Shown here: in pieces, positions 54,553-63,560 of the stretch | How positions within the stretch are numbered: the stretch's first letter is position 1 | Layout: each line of letters starts with the position of its first letter | NCBI GenBank assembly: GCA_012103375.1 | Contig: WLWX01000001.1 | Coordinates: 2,584,492-2,648,491, forward strand | Source: Paracoccaceae bacterium | Lineage (GTDB): Bacteria > Pseudomonadota > Alphaproteobacteria > Rhodobacterales > Rhodobacteraceae | DNA: 64,000 nucleotides | Reading direction: 5' to 3' | Position numbers and translations under genes: made by a program | The notes under the pieces: model-generated | What the model saw: only the letters and a program-made list of their open reading frames with translations | The model's database searches: none | Told to the model about the DNA's origin: nothing

Positions 54553-55850
54553 ATGCTCGACATCGTTGTCAGACACGCCAATCTGCCGGACGGGCGGGGC
54601 CCGCTTGATATCGCGATCAAAGGCGACCGGATCGTTGAAATCGCCCCCCGGATCGACGCCGAAGCACGTCAAGAGGTCGACGCCACGGGCCGCCTGGTGT
54701 CGCCGCCGTTCACGGATCCGCATTTTCACATGGATGCGACACTCAGCCTTGGCCTGCCACGCATGAACGTCTCGGGCACGCTTCTGGAAGGCATCGCCCT
54801 TTGGGGAGAGTTGAAGAAACAGCTGACCCCGGACGCGGTGATCGACCGCGCGCTGCGCTATTGCGACCTTGCGGTATCGCAGGGGCTGCTGGCGATCCGC
54901 ACCCATGTGGACGTGTCGACCGCGCCGCTTGTCGGGGTCGAAGCCCTGCTGGAGGTCCGCAGGACAGTTGCCCCCTACATCGACCTGCAACTGGTCGCCT
55001 TCCCGCAAGACGGGTTGTTCCGTGCCGAACAGGCTGAAGAAAACCTGATCCGATCGCTCGACATGGGCGTCGACGTCGTGGGGGGCATCCCCCATTTCGA
55101 ACGCACCATGGCCGAGGGCGCGCGCTCGGTCACGCGCCTGACCGAGATTGCGACCGACAGGGATCTGATGCTGGACCTGCATTGCGATGAAAGCGACGAC
55201 CCGATGTCGCGCCACGTGGAAACGCTGGCTTATGAGGCGACGCGCCTGGGGCTGGGCGGGCCACGGCCAGCCATATCACCGCGATGCATTCCTATGACAA
55301 TTATTATGCCACGAAACTGATCCCGCTGATCGCGGAAAGTGGGATCAACGTGATCCCCAACCCGCTGATCAACATCACCCTTCAGGGCCGTTCCGACAGC
55401 TATCCCCGCCGCCGCGGCCTGACCCGCGTGCCGGAATTGCGCGCCGCAGGCGTCAACGTGGCTTTCGGACAGGATTGCACCATGGACCCGTGGTATTCGC
55501 TCGGCTCCGCCGATATGCTCGAAGTTGCGCATATGGGCGTGCATGCGGTGCCCATGACCTCGCGCGAGGCGATGAACTGGTCCTTCACCTCGGTGACGCA
55601 AAACGGGGCGCGGGCCATGGGCCTGCCCGATCCGACACTCCGCGAAGGCGGCCCGGCCAGCATGGTCATACTGCAGGCCCGCAATCCGATCGAGGCTGTG
55701 CGGATGAAAGCAACCCGTCTGGCTGTGATCCGGCACGGCAAAATCCTGTCACGCACCGCACCAAGGGTCGCGACCCTCGACCTTCCGGACCGGCCCACAA
55801 CACTGGATCCGGCAGACTACGCACCTGTATCGGCCGAACCCGCAGAATAA
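54553..55850 (+). pseudogene. Cytosine-deaminase-like amidohydrolase with one frameshift
   Basis: The N-part (MLDIVVRHANLPDGRG, FTDPHFHMDATLSLGLPRMN, DLHCDESDDPMSRH) and C-part (ITAMHSYDNYYATKLIPLIA, VNVAFGQDCTMDPWYSLGSA) are both typical of CodA and its relatives, with HxH, HCDE and the QD metal/catalytic residues present. They are in different frames, joined near 55259 where GGGCC would be GGGGCC if one G had been lost, giving GLGGATASHI. Combined length of about 430 is normal. It heads the second BMP operon. A single-base error in the assembly is possible. Confidence 0.75.
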
Positions 55851-55885
55851 CCAAACCTGAAAAACCCAACCGAGAGGATACTTCC

Positions 55886-56869
55886 ATGAAACTCACCACA
55901 ACCCGCCGCCAATTGATGGTCGGGGCTGCCGCCACGCTGGCACTGCCCGCCTACATCCGCCGCGCCAATGCGCAATCGGCAATCCGCATCGCGGGCGTCC
56001 ATATGTCGCCCGTCGAAAACGCCTGGAACAGCCGCATCCACCTTGCCATGCAAGAGGCCGCAGCCGAGGGCCTGATCGAGTATGAATTCTCGGAAGGTGT
56101 CGCACCCACAGACTATCCCCGCGCGATGCGCGAATATGCCGAAGATGGCGCGAATATCATCTGGGGTGAATCCTATGCTGTGGAACGCGAAGCGCGCGAA
56201 GTTGCCGGCGACTACCCGGAAACTGCCTTCCTGATGGGATCTTCGGGCGGGCCCGAGGGCGACAATTTCGGCGTGTTCGGCACCCGTAACCACGAAGCGG
56301 CATATCTGGCCGGAATGCTTGCCGGGCAGATGTCCGAAAGCAACGTTTTCGGATCGGTCGGCGGCTACCCGATCCCCGAGGTGAACTTGCTGATCAACGC
56401 CTTCCGCATGGGTGTGCGCGAAACCAACGCAGACGCGACCTTCCTGAACGGCTTCATCGGCGCCTGGTTCGATCCGGCCCGCGCGCAGGAAGCGGCAATC
56501 GCCCAGATCGACGCGGGTGCGGATGTCCTGTTCGGGGAACGCATCGGCACCGCGGACGCAGCACAGGCCCGCGACGTGAAGGCCATCGGGTCGCTGATCG
56601 ACTATACCCCCCGTTATCCGGGCACGGTATTTGCCAACGCGATCTGGAACTACGGCCCCACCATTGCTGCGATCGTGGCCGATGTGCAGGCCGGGAACGC
56701 CACCGGGCGGAACTACACCGAATACTCGTTCATGGCCCATGGCGGTAACGAGTTGATCTATGTCGCGGACGAGGTTCCCGCAGATGCGATCCCGGTGATG
56801 GAGGCCAAACAGGCGGCGATCCAGTCCGGCGAATGGGACGTTCCCATTGACGAGAGTGAGCCTGCCTGA
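55886..56869 (+). CDS. BMP-family (PnrA-like) substrate-binding protein, second copy
   Basis: The 327-residue precursor has a TRRQLMVGAAATLALPAYIR leader with twin arginines ending near ANAQ. SAIRIAGVHMSPVENAWNSR, GANIIWGESYAVEREAREVA and MGSSGGPEGDNFGVFGTRNH match the BMP family. The start has GAGAGGA upstream. It differs clearly from the protein at 34035-35129, so the two importers are separate systems. It is followed 15 bp later by an amidase gene. Confidence 0.85.
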   Translation: MKLTTTRRQLMVGAAATLALPAYIRRANAQSAIRIAGVHMSPVENAWNSRIHLAMQEAAAEGLIEYEFSEGVAPTDYPRAMREYAEDGANIIWGESYAVEREAREVAGDYPETAFLMGSSGGPEGDNFGVFGTRNHEAAYLAGMLAGQMSESNVFGSVGGYPIPEVNLLINAFRMGVRETNADATFLNGFIGAWFDPARAQEAAIAQIDAGADVLFGERIGTADAAQARDVKAIGSLIDYTPRYPGTVFANAIWNYGPTIAAIVADVQAGNATGRNYTEYSFMAHGGNELIYVADEVPADAIPVMEAKQAAIQSGEWDVPIDESEPA

Positions 56870-56884
56870 TCGCCGGTCTCTGAT

Positions 56885-58243
56885 GTGACCGACGCCACGG
56901 CCCTCGCGGCCGCCATTGCCACCGGGCAGGTCTCTGCCCACGAGGTGATGGCGGCAAGCCTTGCCGCCTGCGACGCGCAGGCGCGACTGGGGGCCGTGGT
57001 TCACCTGGATGAAGACCTGGCCCACGCCGGTGCCAAGGCGGCAGAGGCCATGCCACCCGACCGGCGCGGCCCATTTCATGGCGTGCCGTTCCTGGTAAAG
57101 GACCTCGGCGGTTTTGCCGCCGGGTTACCAACGGCTGCGGGATCGGCAGCGATCCGTGCGCAGGCGGCGACGCCCGACGCAGACAGCGATCTTCTGGTTG
57201 GCCTGCGGCAATCCGGTCTGATCCCCTTTGGCCTGACTGCAACCCCGCCCTTTGGGCTGTCGCTGTCGTGTGAACCCAAAGACCTGCCACCCGCCCGCAA
57301 TCCCTGGCACCCCGATCTGACGCCGGGCGGATCCTCCGGCGGTGCCGCCGCTGCGGTTGCTGGCGGGCTCGTCGCGCTGGCCCATGCGACGGATGCGGCC
57401 GGATCCATCCGGGTGCCCGCCGCCTGTTGCGGCCTCACCGGGTTGAAACCCTCACGCGGGGCGGTTCCCGGCGGGCCGGATTTTTCAAATCACCTGATGG
57501 GCATCGCGTCTGAACTGGTCCTGGCACGCTCGGTCCGTGATGCAAGAACCGCCTTTAACGCGGTGCGTCGGTCACCGCCCCCCACACCCCTGGCCGGACA
57601 GCCGCGCATCGCGCTGGCGCTGCCCGAACGCTGCGACCCGGCCCAGCAGATGGCCGCGCAGGCGGCAAGCGCGGCTTTGCGCGACGCGGGCTGCACAGTG
57701 CAGGAAATCCCCGCCCCCGATCAATGGGGGGCCGAGGCCCACGCCATCGCCCGCACCATCCTATCCGTGTCGTTGGCGGAATGGCTGGACGCCTTGCAGA
57801 TCGACGACGCCGCCGTGCCACCACTGGCCGCCGCAGTCGCCGCCGAAGGGCGCGCAACACCCGCGACTGCACTTTTCGCCGCCACGCGTCAGATGGCCCG
57901 GCTGAGTGACGACTGCCAGAAACTCTTTGCCGGGGCAGACGTGGTACTGATGCCGGTTCTTGCCACGACCCCGCCGCCTGTCGGCGCATTCGACCTTTCG
58001 GGCGCGGATCCGACTTCGCATTTCGCGCAGATGGAAGGCTTCGCCCCGAACGCCACGCTGGCGAATGTCGCAGGCCTGCCCGCGCTGGCACTTCCCTTCG
58101 GCCTGTCAGATGGCCTGCCACTGGGTGTGCAGCTGATCGGCCCGCGCGGCGGCGACGACGCCGTGCTCGACCTGGGTGCGCTGATCGAGGCGCGCGCACC
58201 CGCCCTTGCTTTCCCCTTTCCAATCGCAGGCATGCCGACATGA
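56885..58243 (+). CDS. Amidase (amidase-signature family)
   Basis: The 452-residue protein has the Ser-cisSer-Lys triad in VKDLGGFAAG (Lys), TPGGSSGGAAAAVA (cis-Ser) and AAGSIRVPAACCGLTGLKPS (nucleophile Ser in GSI). The start is GTG 56885, and the TGA overlaps the ATPase ATG. Sitting between the binding protein and ATPase genes, it probably hydrolyses an amide formed during breakdown of the imported compound, such as a ureide or carbamoyl product. The exact substrate is unknown. Confidence 0.85.
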   Translation: MTDATALAAAIATGQVSAHEVMAASLAACDAQARLGAVVHLDEDLAHAGAKAAEAMPPDRRGPFHGVPFLVKDLGGFAAGLPTAAGSAAIRAQAATPDADSDLLVGLRQSGLIPFGLTATPPFGLSLSCEPKDLPPARNPWHPDLTPGGSSGGAAAAVAGGLVALAHATDAAGSIRVPAACCGLTGLKPSRGAVPGGPDFSNHLMGIASELVLARSVRDARTAFNAVRRSPPPTPLAGQPRIALALPERCDPAQQMAAQAASAALRDAGCTVQEIPAPDQWGAEAHAIARTILSVSLAEWLDALQIDDAAVPPLAAAVAAEGRATPATALFAATRQMARLSDDCQKLFAGADVVLMPVLATTPPPVGAFDLSGADPTSHFAQMEGFAPNATLANVAGLPALALPFGLSDGLPLGVQLIGPRGGDDAVLDLGALIEARAPALAFPFPIAGMPT

Positions 58244-59760
58244 CCAAGGTTCTGGAACTCGACCGTATCACCAAGCGGTTCGGCGCGCTGACGGCCAACG
58301 ACGATGTGACGCTGACGCTGGATCAGGGCGAAATCCTTGCGCTGCTGGGCGAAAACGGCGCGGGCAAGACCACGCTGATGAATATTCTGTTCGGCCACTA
58401 CGCCGCCGACGAAGGCAGCGTCCGGGTTTTTGGCAAGCATCTGCCGCCCGGCAAGCCCCGCGCCGCAATCGAAGCCGGCGTCGGCATGGTGCATCAGCAT
58501 TTCACCCTGGCTGGCAACCTGACCGTGCTGGACAACATAATGCTGGGAAGTGAGCCTTTGACCCGGCCAAAATCGGCCCGCGCAGAAGCCCGCGCCAAAC
58601 TTCTGCACATTGCCGACCGCTTTGGCCTGCCGGTCGAACCCGACGCGAAGATCAGCACGCTTTCGGTCGGCGAACGCCAGCGGGTCGAAATCCTCAAGGC
58701 GCTTTACCGCGACGCCCGCGTCCTGATCCTGGACGAACCCACCGCCGTCCTGGCCCGGCCCGAGGCGATGCGCCTGTTCGAAACCCTGCGCGACATGACG
58801 GGCGAGGGGCTGTCCCTGATCTTCATCAGCCACAAACTGCACGAGGTTATGGCCGCATCCGACCGGGTGGCGGTTCTGCGGGCGGGCCGGATGGTGGCCG
58901 AGCGTGAAACCAGCAAGACCAGCCCCGGCGAATTGGCCGAACTGATGGTCGGCCGCAAAGTGGAACGCCCGGTCCGCGAAAAGCACCAGATCGGCGCGCC
59001 GGTCCTGATCGCCGAAAAGGTGCGCCTGGAAGACAATGGCGAGGCGCGCCTGGATGACGTGTCCTTCACCGTTCACGCCGGAGAGATCCTCGGGATTGTC
59101 GGCGTATCGGGCAACGGGCAGGCATCGCTTGGCGCACTGCTGTCGGGGCTGGCGCACCCGACATTTGGGCGGGTGACGCTGGCCGGGCAGGATGCGGGCC
59201 AGCTTGGGCCGCGCGGCATGATCCGCGCAGGTGCCGGGCGCGTGCCCGAAGACCGGAACGCCGAGGGCGTCGTGGGGGAGCTTTGCCTGTGGGAAAACGC
59301 CGTGCTGGAACGGCTGCGCACGCCTGAGTATTCACGCAAGGGCTTCGTGCGCCAGCGCGCCGCACGCGACCATACCGCCGATCTGATCGAGCGGTTCGAC
59401 ATTCGCGGCGCAACCCCGGACACCCGCACCCGGCTGCTTTCGGGTGGCAACATGCAAAAGCTGATCCTGGGCCGTGTCCTGTCCAACAACCCGCGCTTCG
59501 TGCTCGCCAATCAGCCGACGCGGGGCCTCGACGAAGGCGCCATTGCCGCCGTTCACGCCAAGCTTCTGGCGGCGCGGGCGGATGGCGCGGCAATCCTGCT
59601 GATCTCGGAAGAACTGGAGGAAGCTGTGGCCCTGTCCGACCGCATTCAGGCCATCGTCAAGGGCCGCCTGTCCGCACCTATTTCCGCCGACGATGCCGAT
59701 CCGCAACGCCTTGGCCTGATGATGGCAGGCGTCTGGGAGGAGGACGAACATGCAGCTTGA
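58240..59760 (+). CDS. Nucleoside-type ABC importer ATPase, second copy
   Basis: The 506-residue duplicated ATPase has Walker A GENGAGKTT, signature LSVGERQRVEI and Walker B LILDEPTAVLA in the first domain, and GVSGNGQAS, LSGGNMQKLILG and NQPTRGLDE in the second. It is the partner of the BMP protein and of the two permeases that follow, with an 11-bp overlap to the first permease. Confidence 0.85.
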   Translation: MTKVLELDRITKRFGALTANDDVTLTLDQGEILALLGENGAGKTTLMNILFGHYAADEGSVRVFGKHLPPGKPRAAIEAGVGMVHQHFTLAGNLTVLDNIMLGSEPLTRPKSARAEARAKLLHIADRFGLPVEPDAKISTLSVGERQRVEILKALYRDARVLILDEPTAVLARPEAMRLFETLRDMTGEGLSLIFISHKLHEVMAASDRVAVLRAGRMVAERETSKTSPGELAELMVGRKVERPVREKHQIGAPVLIAEKVRLEDNGEARLDDVSFTVHAGEILGIVGVSGNGQASLGALLSGLAHPTFGRVTLAGQDAGQLGPRGMIRAGAGRVPEDRNAEGVVGELCLWENAVLERLRTPEYSRKGFVRQRAARDHTADLIERFDIRGATPDTRTRLLSGGNMQKLILGRVLSNNPRFVLANQPTRGLDEGAIAAVHAKLLAARADGAAILLISEELEEAVALSDRIQAIVKGRLSAPISADDADPQRLGLMMAGVWEEDEHAA

Positions 59761-60793
59761 ACGCCGCCCGCAGGTTCCGCTGCATCTGGTTGTCATCGCG
59801 CCGCTGGCGGCGGTGTTTGCCGCGCTGTTGCTGGCGGCAGGGCTGATCGCGGCGGCAGGGGTCAACCCGCTGACCGCTTATGGTGAGATGTTGAACGGCG
59901 CGCTGGGTTCGCGCCTGTCGATCACCGAAATGCTGACCCGCACCACGCCGCTGATCCTGACCGGCCTTGCCGCCGCCGTCGCCTTCCGCGCACGGCTGTG
60001 GAACATCGGAGGAGAGGGGCAATTCTTCGTCGGCGCGCTGATCACCGCCGGGATTGGCCATGCCATCGGCGTTCCGGGCTGGCTGGGCATTCCGCTTTTG
60101 ATGCTGGCAGGAATGGCCGCGGGCGCGCTGCTTCTGGCCGGGCCTGCCTTCCTCAGGCTGCGGTTCGGCGTGGACGAGGTGGTGACGACGCTGCTGCTGA
60201 ACTTCATCGTGATCCTGTTTGTCGGGTTGATGATCGAAGGCCCGATGCGCGATCCGCTGGCCTTCGGCTGGCCATCATCGGTGCCGGTAGATGGCGATTT
60301 TCGCCTGCCCGAACTGGTGCCGCGCACAAGGCTGCATATCGGGTTTCTGTTTGCCATCGCTGCCGCCGGGGCGGTCTGGCTGGTGCTGGCCCGCACCGTG
60401 TTCGGCGCCGAAACGCGCGCCGCGGGCCTGAACGCCGAAGCGGCCGCCTTTGCCGGTATCTCACTGCCGCGCACGATCATGGGCGTGGCCTTGCTGTCGG
60501 GTGCCCTCGCCGGATTGGCCGGCTCGGTCGAAGTTATGGGCGTCACCGCAGGCGTCACCACAACCATGAGCCCCGGTTTCGGCTATGCCGGTATCGTCGT
60601 CGCGATGCTGGCGGCCCTGCATCCCGCAGGCGTCGTCGCCGCCGCAATCTTTGTTGCGACCGTCTTTGTCGGCGCCGACGCGATGAGCCGCGCAACCGGC
60701 GTCCCCAGTTTCATCGCCGACGTGATCGTGGCGCTGTGCCTGCTGACCATGATCGTGGCCCTTTTGTTCACAACCTACAGGGTGCGCCGATGA
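59750..60793 (+). CDS. Nucleoside-type ABC permease, first subunit, second copy
   Basis: The 347-residue membrane protein carries the family pattern FRARLWNIGGEGQFFVGALI and RAAGLNAEAAAFAGISLPRT. The predicted topology is about nine segments, with GVTTTMSPGFGYAGIVVAML near the C-terminus. It overlaps the ATPase and the second permease genes. Confidence 0.85.
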   Translation: MQLERRPQVPLHLVVIAPLAAVFAALLLAAGLIAAAGVNPLTAYGEMLNGALGSRLSITEMLTRTTPLILTGLAAAVAFRARLWNIGGEGQFFVGALITAGIGHAIGVPGWLGIPLLMLAGMAAGALLLAGPAFLRLRFGVDEVVTTLLLNFIVILFVGLMIEGPMRDPLAFGWPSSVPVDGDFRLPELVPRTRLHIGFLFAIAAAGAVWLVLARTVFGAETRAAGLNAEAAAFAGISLPRTIMGVALLSGALAGLAGSVEVMGVTAGVTTTMSPGFGYAGIVVAMLAALHPAGVVAAAIFVATVFVGADAMSRATGVPSFIADVIVALCLLTMIVALLFTTYRVRR

Positions 60794-61731
60794 CCGATGC
60801 GATTGATCTGCTGCTGAACACCAGCCTTTGGGCTGCGGTCCTGCGCATCGCGACACCGCTGATCTTCGGGGTGCTCGGCGCGCTACTTTGCGAACGCTCC
60901 GGAGTGCTGAACCTGGGGATCGAGGGCATCATGACGATGGGCGCGATGACCGGCTGGCTGGCGGTCTACATGGGTGCGCCCTTGCTGGTGGGCCTGCTGA
61001 TCGCTGCGCTGTGCGGGGCGTTGATGGGGCTACTGCATGCCGCGCTGACGGTACCACTTGGCCTGTCGCAACATGTCTCGGGGCTGGGCATCACGCTTTT
61101 TGCCTCGGCCTTGGCGTATTACCTCTACCGCCTGCTGGTCGAGGTCGGCAACCTGCCCCCCACGATCGAGGCCTTCCAGCCCATCGACATCCCGGTCCTT
61201 TCCGACATTCCGATCCTCGGGCCGGTTCTGTTTTCCCAGGCCCTGCCAACCTATCTGGCGCTGCTTGCCGTGGCCGTCATCGCCTATGTTCTGGCCCGCA
61301 CCCCGCTGGGCCTGGCCATTCGCATGACCGGAGAGAACCCCCACGCGGTTGAGGCTCAGGGCCTGAACCCCATCCGCATTCGCATCGGCGCCGTCGTGGC
61401 CGGATCGGCGCTGATGGCGGTCGGCGGCGCCTTCCTGACCACCGCCGCCTTCAACAGCTTCTTTCCCGGCATGGTGCAAGGTCGCGGCTGGATCTGCATT
61501 GCCCTGGTTGTCTTCGCCAGCTGGCGGCCCGGAAAGGCCCTGATCGGCGCGCTTCTGTTCGCCTTTTTCGACGCCTACCAGCTGCGGTTGCAGACAGCGA
61601 TTGACGGGGTTCCTTATCAGCTATTCCTGATGGCCCCCTACGTGCTGTCCATCGCCGCCCTGATCCTTGTCGCCCGCCGGGCCGAGGTTCCGGCGGCCCT
61701 GATGGCCCCCTATCGACGCGGCGAACGCTGA
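60790..61731 (+). CDS. Nucleoside-type ABC permease, second subunit, second copy
   Basis: The 313-residue permease has the signature CERSGVLNLGIEGIMTMGAM and GENPHAVEAQGLNPIRIRIG, then GRGWICIALVVFASWRPGKA. The ATG at 60790 overlaps the stop of the first permease (ATGA). It is the last gene of the operon and is followed by a large inverted repeat at 61755-61898. Confidence 0.85.
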   Translation: MTDAIDLLLNTSLWAAVLRIATPLIFGVLGALLCERSGVLNLGIEGIMTMGAMTGWLAVYMGAPLLVGLLIAALCGALMGLLHAALTVPLGLSQHVSGLGITLFASALAYYLYRLLVEVGNLPPTIEAFQPIDIPVLSDIPILGPVLFSQALPTYLALLAVAVIAYVLARTPLGLAIRMTGENPHAVEAQGLNPIRIRIGAVVAGSALMAVGGAFLTTAAFNSFFPGMVQGRGWICIALVVFASWRPGKALIGALLFAFFDAYQLRLQTAIDGVPYQLFLMAPYVLSIAALILVARRAEVPAALMAPYRRGER

Positions 61732-61754
61732 ACGCCGGACCTTGCCCACCCTTA

Positions 61755-61898
61755 GCAGGGCGCGCGCCGGACCGGCGGGCTGGCGTAGCAACGTTGGATG
61801 GGCATGATTTATGGAGAGGTGTTAGCCGTCAACTCGAACCGGCGTGCCCACCTCGAACCGACGCCAGACCGGTGGGGCCGGTCCGGCGCGCGCCCTGC
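61755..61898. repeat. Long inverted repeat between convergent operons
   Basis: A 22-bp arm at 61755-61776 (starts GCAGGGCGCG) is perfectly complementary to 61877-61898, and pairing extends partly further inward (GGCTGGCGT with ACGCCAG). The loop is about 80-100 nt. It lies between the last permease gene and yejF, which converge, so a bidirectional terminator or a mobile repeat is plausible. No protein is encoded here. Confidence 0.75.
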
Positions 61899-61955
61899 GC
61901 CTTTGGCGCGCACCGGGCGCAAGTAATTCCGATAGCAATTCAGATGTTCCGGTTG

Positions 61956-63560
61956 TCAGGCGACCGAGCCTGTCAGCGGATCAAACGCCGCCGCCATCAG
62001 CGCGCGGGTATAGGCCGACTTTGGTGCATCGAATACATCCGCGGCGTCGCCAGCCTCGACCACGTCGCCCTGTTTCATCACGATGATCTTGTGACTCAAC
62101 GCGCGCACGACCTTCAGGTCATGGCTGATGAACAGATAGGCCAGCCCATGCTTCTTTTGCAGATCACGCAGCAGCTCCACAATCTGCACCTGCACGGTCA
62201 TATCCAGCGCGCTGGTCGGTTCATCCAGAACCACCAGCCGGGGCCGCAGGATCATCGCGCGGGCAATTGCGATCCGCTGCCGCTGCCCGCCCGAAAATTC
62301 ATGCGGATAGCGGTGCATCGTTAGCGGGTCGAGGCCCACTTCCACCATGATTTCGGCCACCATCTCACGCCGGTCGCGGGTCGGGTCGATGGCATGGATC
62401 GTCAGCCCTTCGGCAATGATCTCCTCCACCGTCATCCGGGGGGACAGGCTGCCATAGGGGTCCTGAAACACGATCTGCATATCCGCCCGCAGTGGCCGCA
62501 GTTGCCTGGACTTCCAGCGCTGAATATCGTCGCCCATGAACACAATCGGCCCCTGGGAGGAGATCAGCCGCATGATCGCCAGCGCCAGCGTCGTCTTGCC
62601 CGAGCCTGACTCGCCCACGATCCCCAACGTCTCTCCCGCGCGCACGGAAATGCTCGCCGCGTTCACCGCCTTGACGTGTCCGGCGGTGCGCTTCAGCAGA
62701 CCCTTATAGATCGGAAACCAGATGCGCAGGTCTTCGGTGCTGACGATCTCCTCTGCGCCCGCAGGCACCGGGTCGGGCACGCCTGTGGAATGCGCCGACA
62801 GCAGCATCTGCGTATAAGGATGCTTCGGGTTCGCGAATATCTCTTCAGTCGGACCGGCCTCAACAATCTCGCCATCCTTCATCACGCAAACCCGATCGGC
62901 GATCTTGCGCACGATGCCAAGGTCATGGGTGATGAACAGCATCGACATGCCCATCTTGGATTTGAGGTCCGCCAGCAGGTCAAGAATCTGCGCCTGAATG
63001 GTCACGTCCAGCGCCGTCGTCGGTTCGTCCGCAACCAGAAGGTCCGGCCCATTGGCCAGCGCCATGGCGATCATCACCCGCTGACGCTGCCCGCCCGACA
63101 GCTCGTGCGGATAGGCACTCAACCTGCTTTCAGGATCGTTGATCCCCACCTGCGTCAACAGGTCGATAATCCGCCCCCGCGCCGCATCCCCGGCAACGCC
63201 CTGATGCAACGCCAGACTTTCGCCCAACTGCTTTTCGATCGTATGCAGCGGGTTGAGGCTGGTCATCGGTTCCTGGAAAATGAAACTGATGTCGTTGCCG
63301 CGCACCTTGCGCAGCAGTTTGTCATCCGCGCCAACCATTTCCTGCCCGAGGTATGTGATCGACCCGGTGGTCCGCGCAGAATCCGGCAACAGATCGACAC
63401 TTGACAACGCCGTCACCGACTTGCCCGACCCGGACTCCCCAACCAGCGCAACGGTCTCGCCCTTTTCAACCACGAAACTGACATTCTTCACCGCGTCCGT
63501 TTCCGCCCCATCCTGACGGAATCTGACCGACAGGTCGCGCACTTCAAGAACCGCACTCAC
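61956..63560 (-). CDS. yejF: Peptide ABC importer ATPase, duplicated (YejF-like)
   Basis: The 534-residue protein has two full ABC domains. The first has GESGSGKSVTAL, FQEPMTSLNPLHTI, LSGGQRQRVMIAMAL and LLVADEPTTALD. The second has GESGSGKTTLALAI, FQDPYGSLSPRMT, FSGGQRQRIAIARAM and VVLDEPTSALDMTVQ. This fused form is typical of YejF, which powers uptake of oligopeptides including microcin C-type molecules. It overlaps the preceding permease stop (ATGA). Confidence 0.85.
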   Translation of the reverse strand: MSAVLEVRDLSVRFRQDGAETDAVKNVSFVVEKGETVALVGESGSGKSVTALSSVDLLPDSARTTGSITYLGQEMVGADDKLLRKVRGNDISFIFQEPMTSLNPLHTIEKQLGESLALHQGVAGDAARGRIIDLLTQVGINDPESRLSAYPHELSGGQRQRVMIAMALANGPDLLVADEPTTALDVTIQAQILDLLADLKSKMGMSMLFITHDLGIVRKIADRVCVMKDGEIVEAGPTEEIFANPKHPYTQMLLSAHSTGVPDPVPAGAEEIVSTEDLRIWFPIYKGLLKRTAGHVKAVNAASISVRAGETLGIVGESGSGKTTLALAIMRLISSQGPIVFMGDDIQRWKSRQLRPLRADMQIVFQDPYGSLSPRMTVEEIIAEGLTIHAIDPTRDRREMVAEIMVEVGLDPLTMHRYPHEFSGGQRQRIAIARAMILRPRLVVLDEPTSALDMTVQVQIVELLRDLQKKHGLAYLFISHDLKVVRALSHKIIVMKQGDVVEAGDAADVFDAPKSAYTRALMAAAFDPLTGSVA

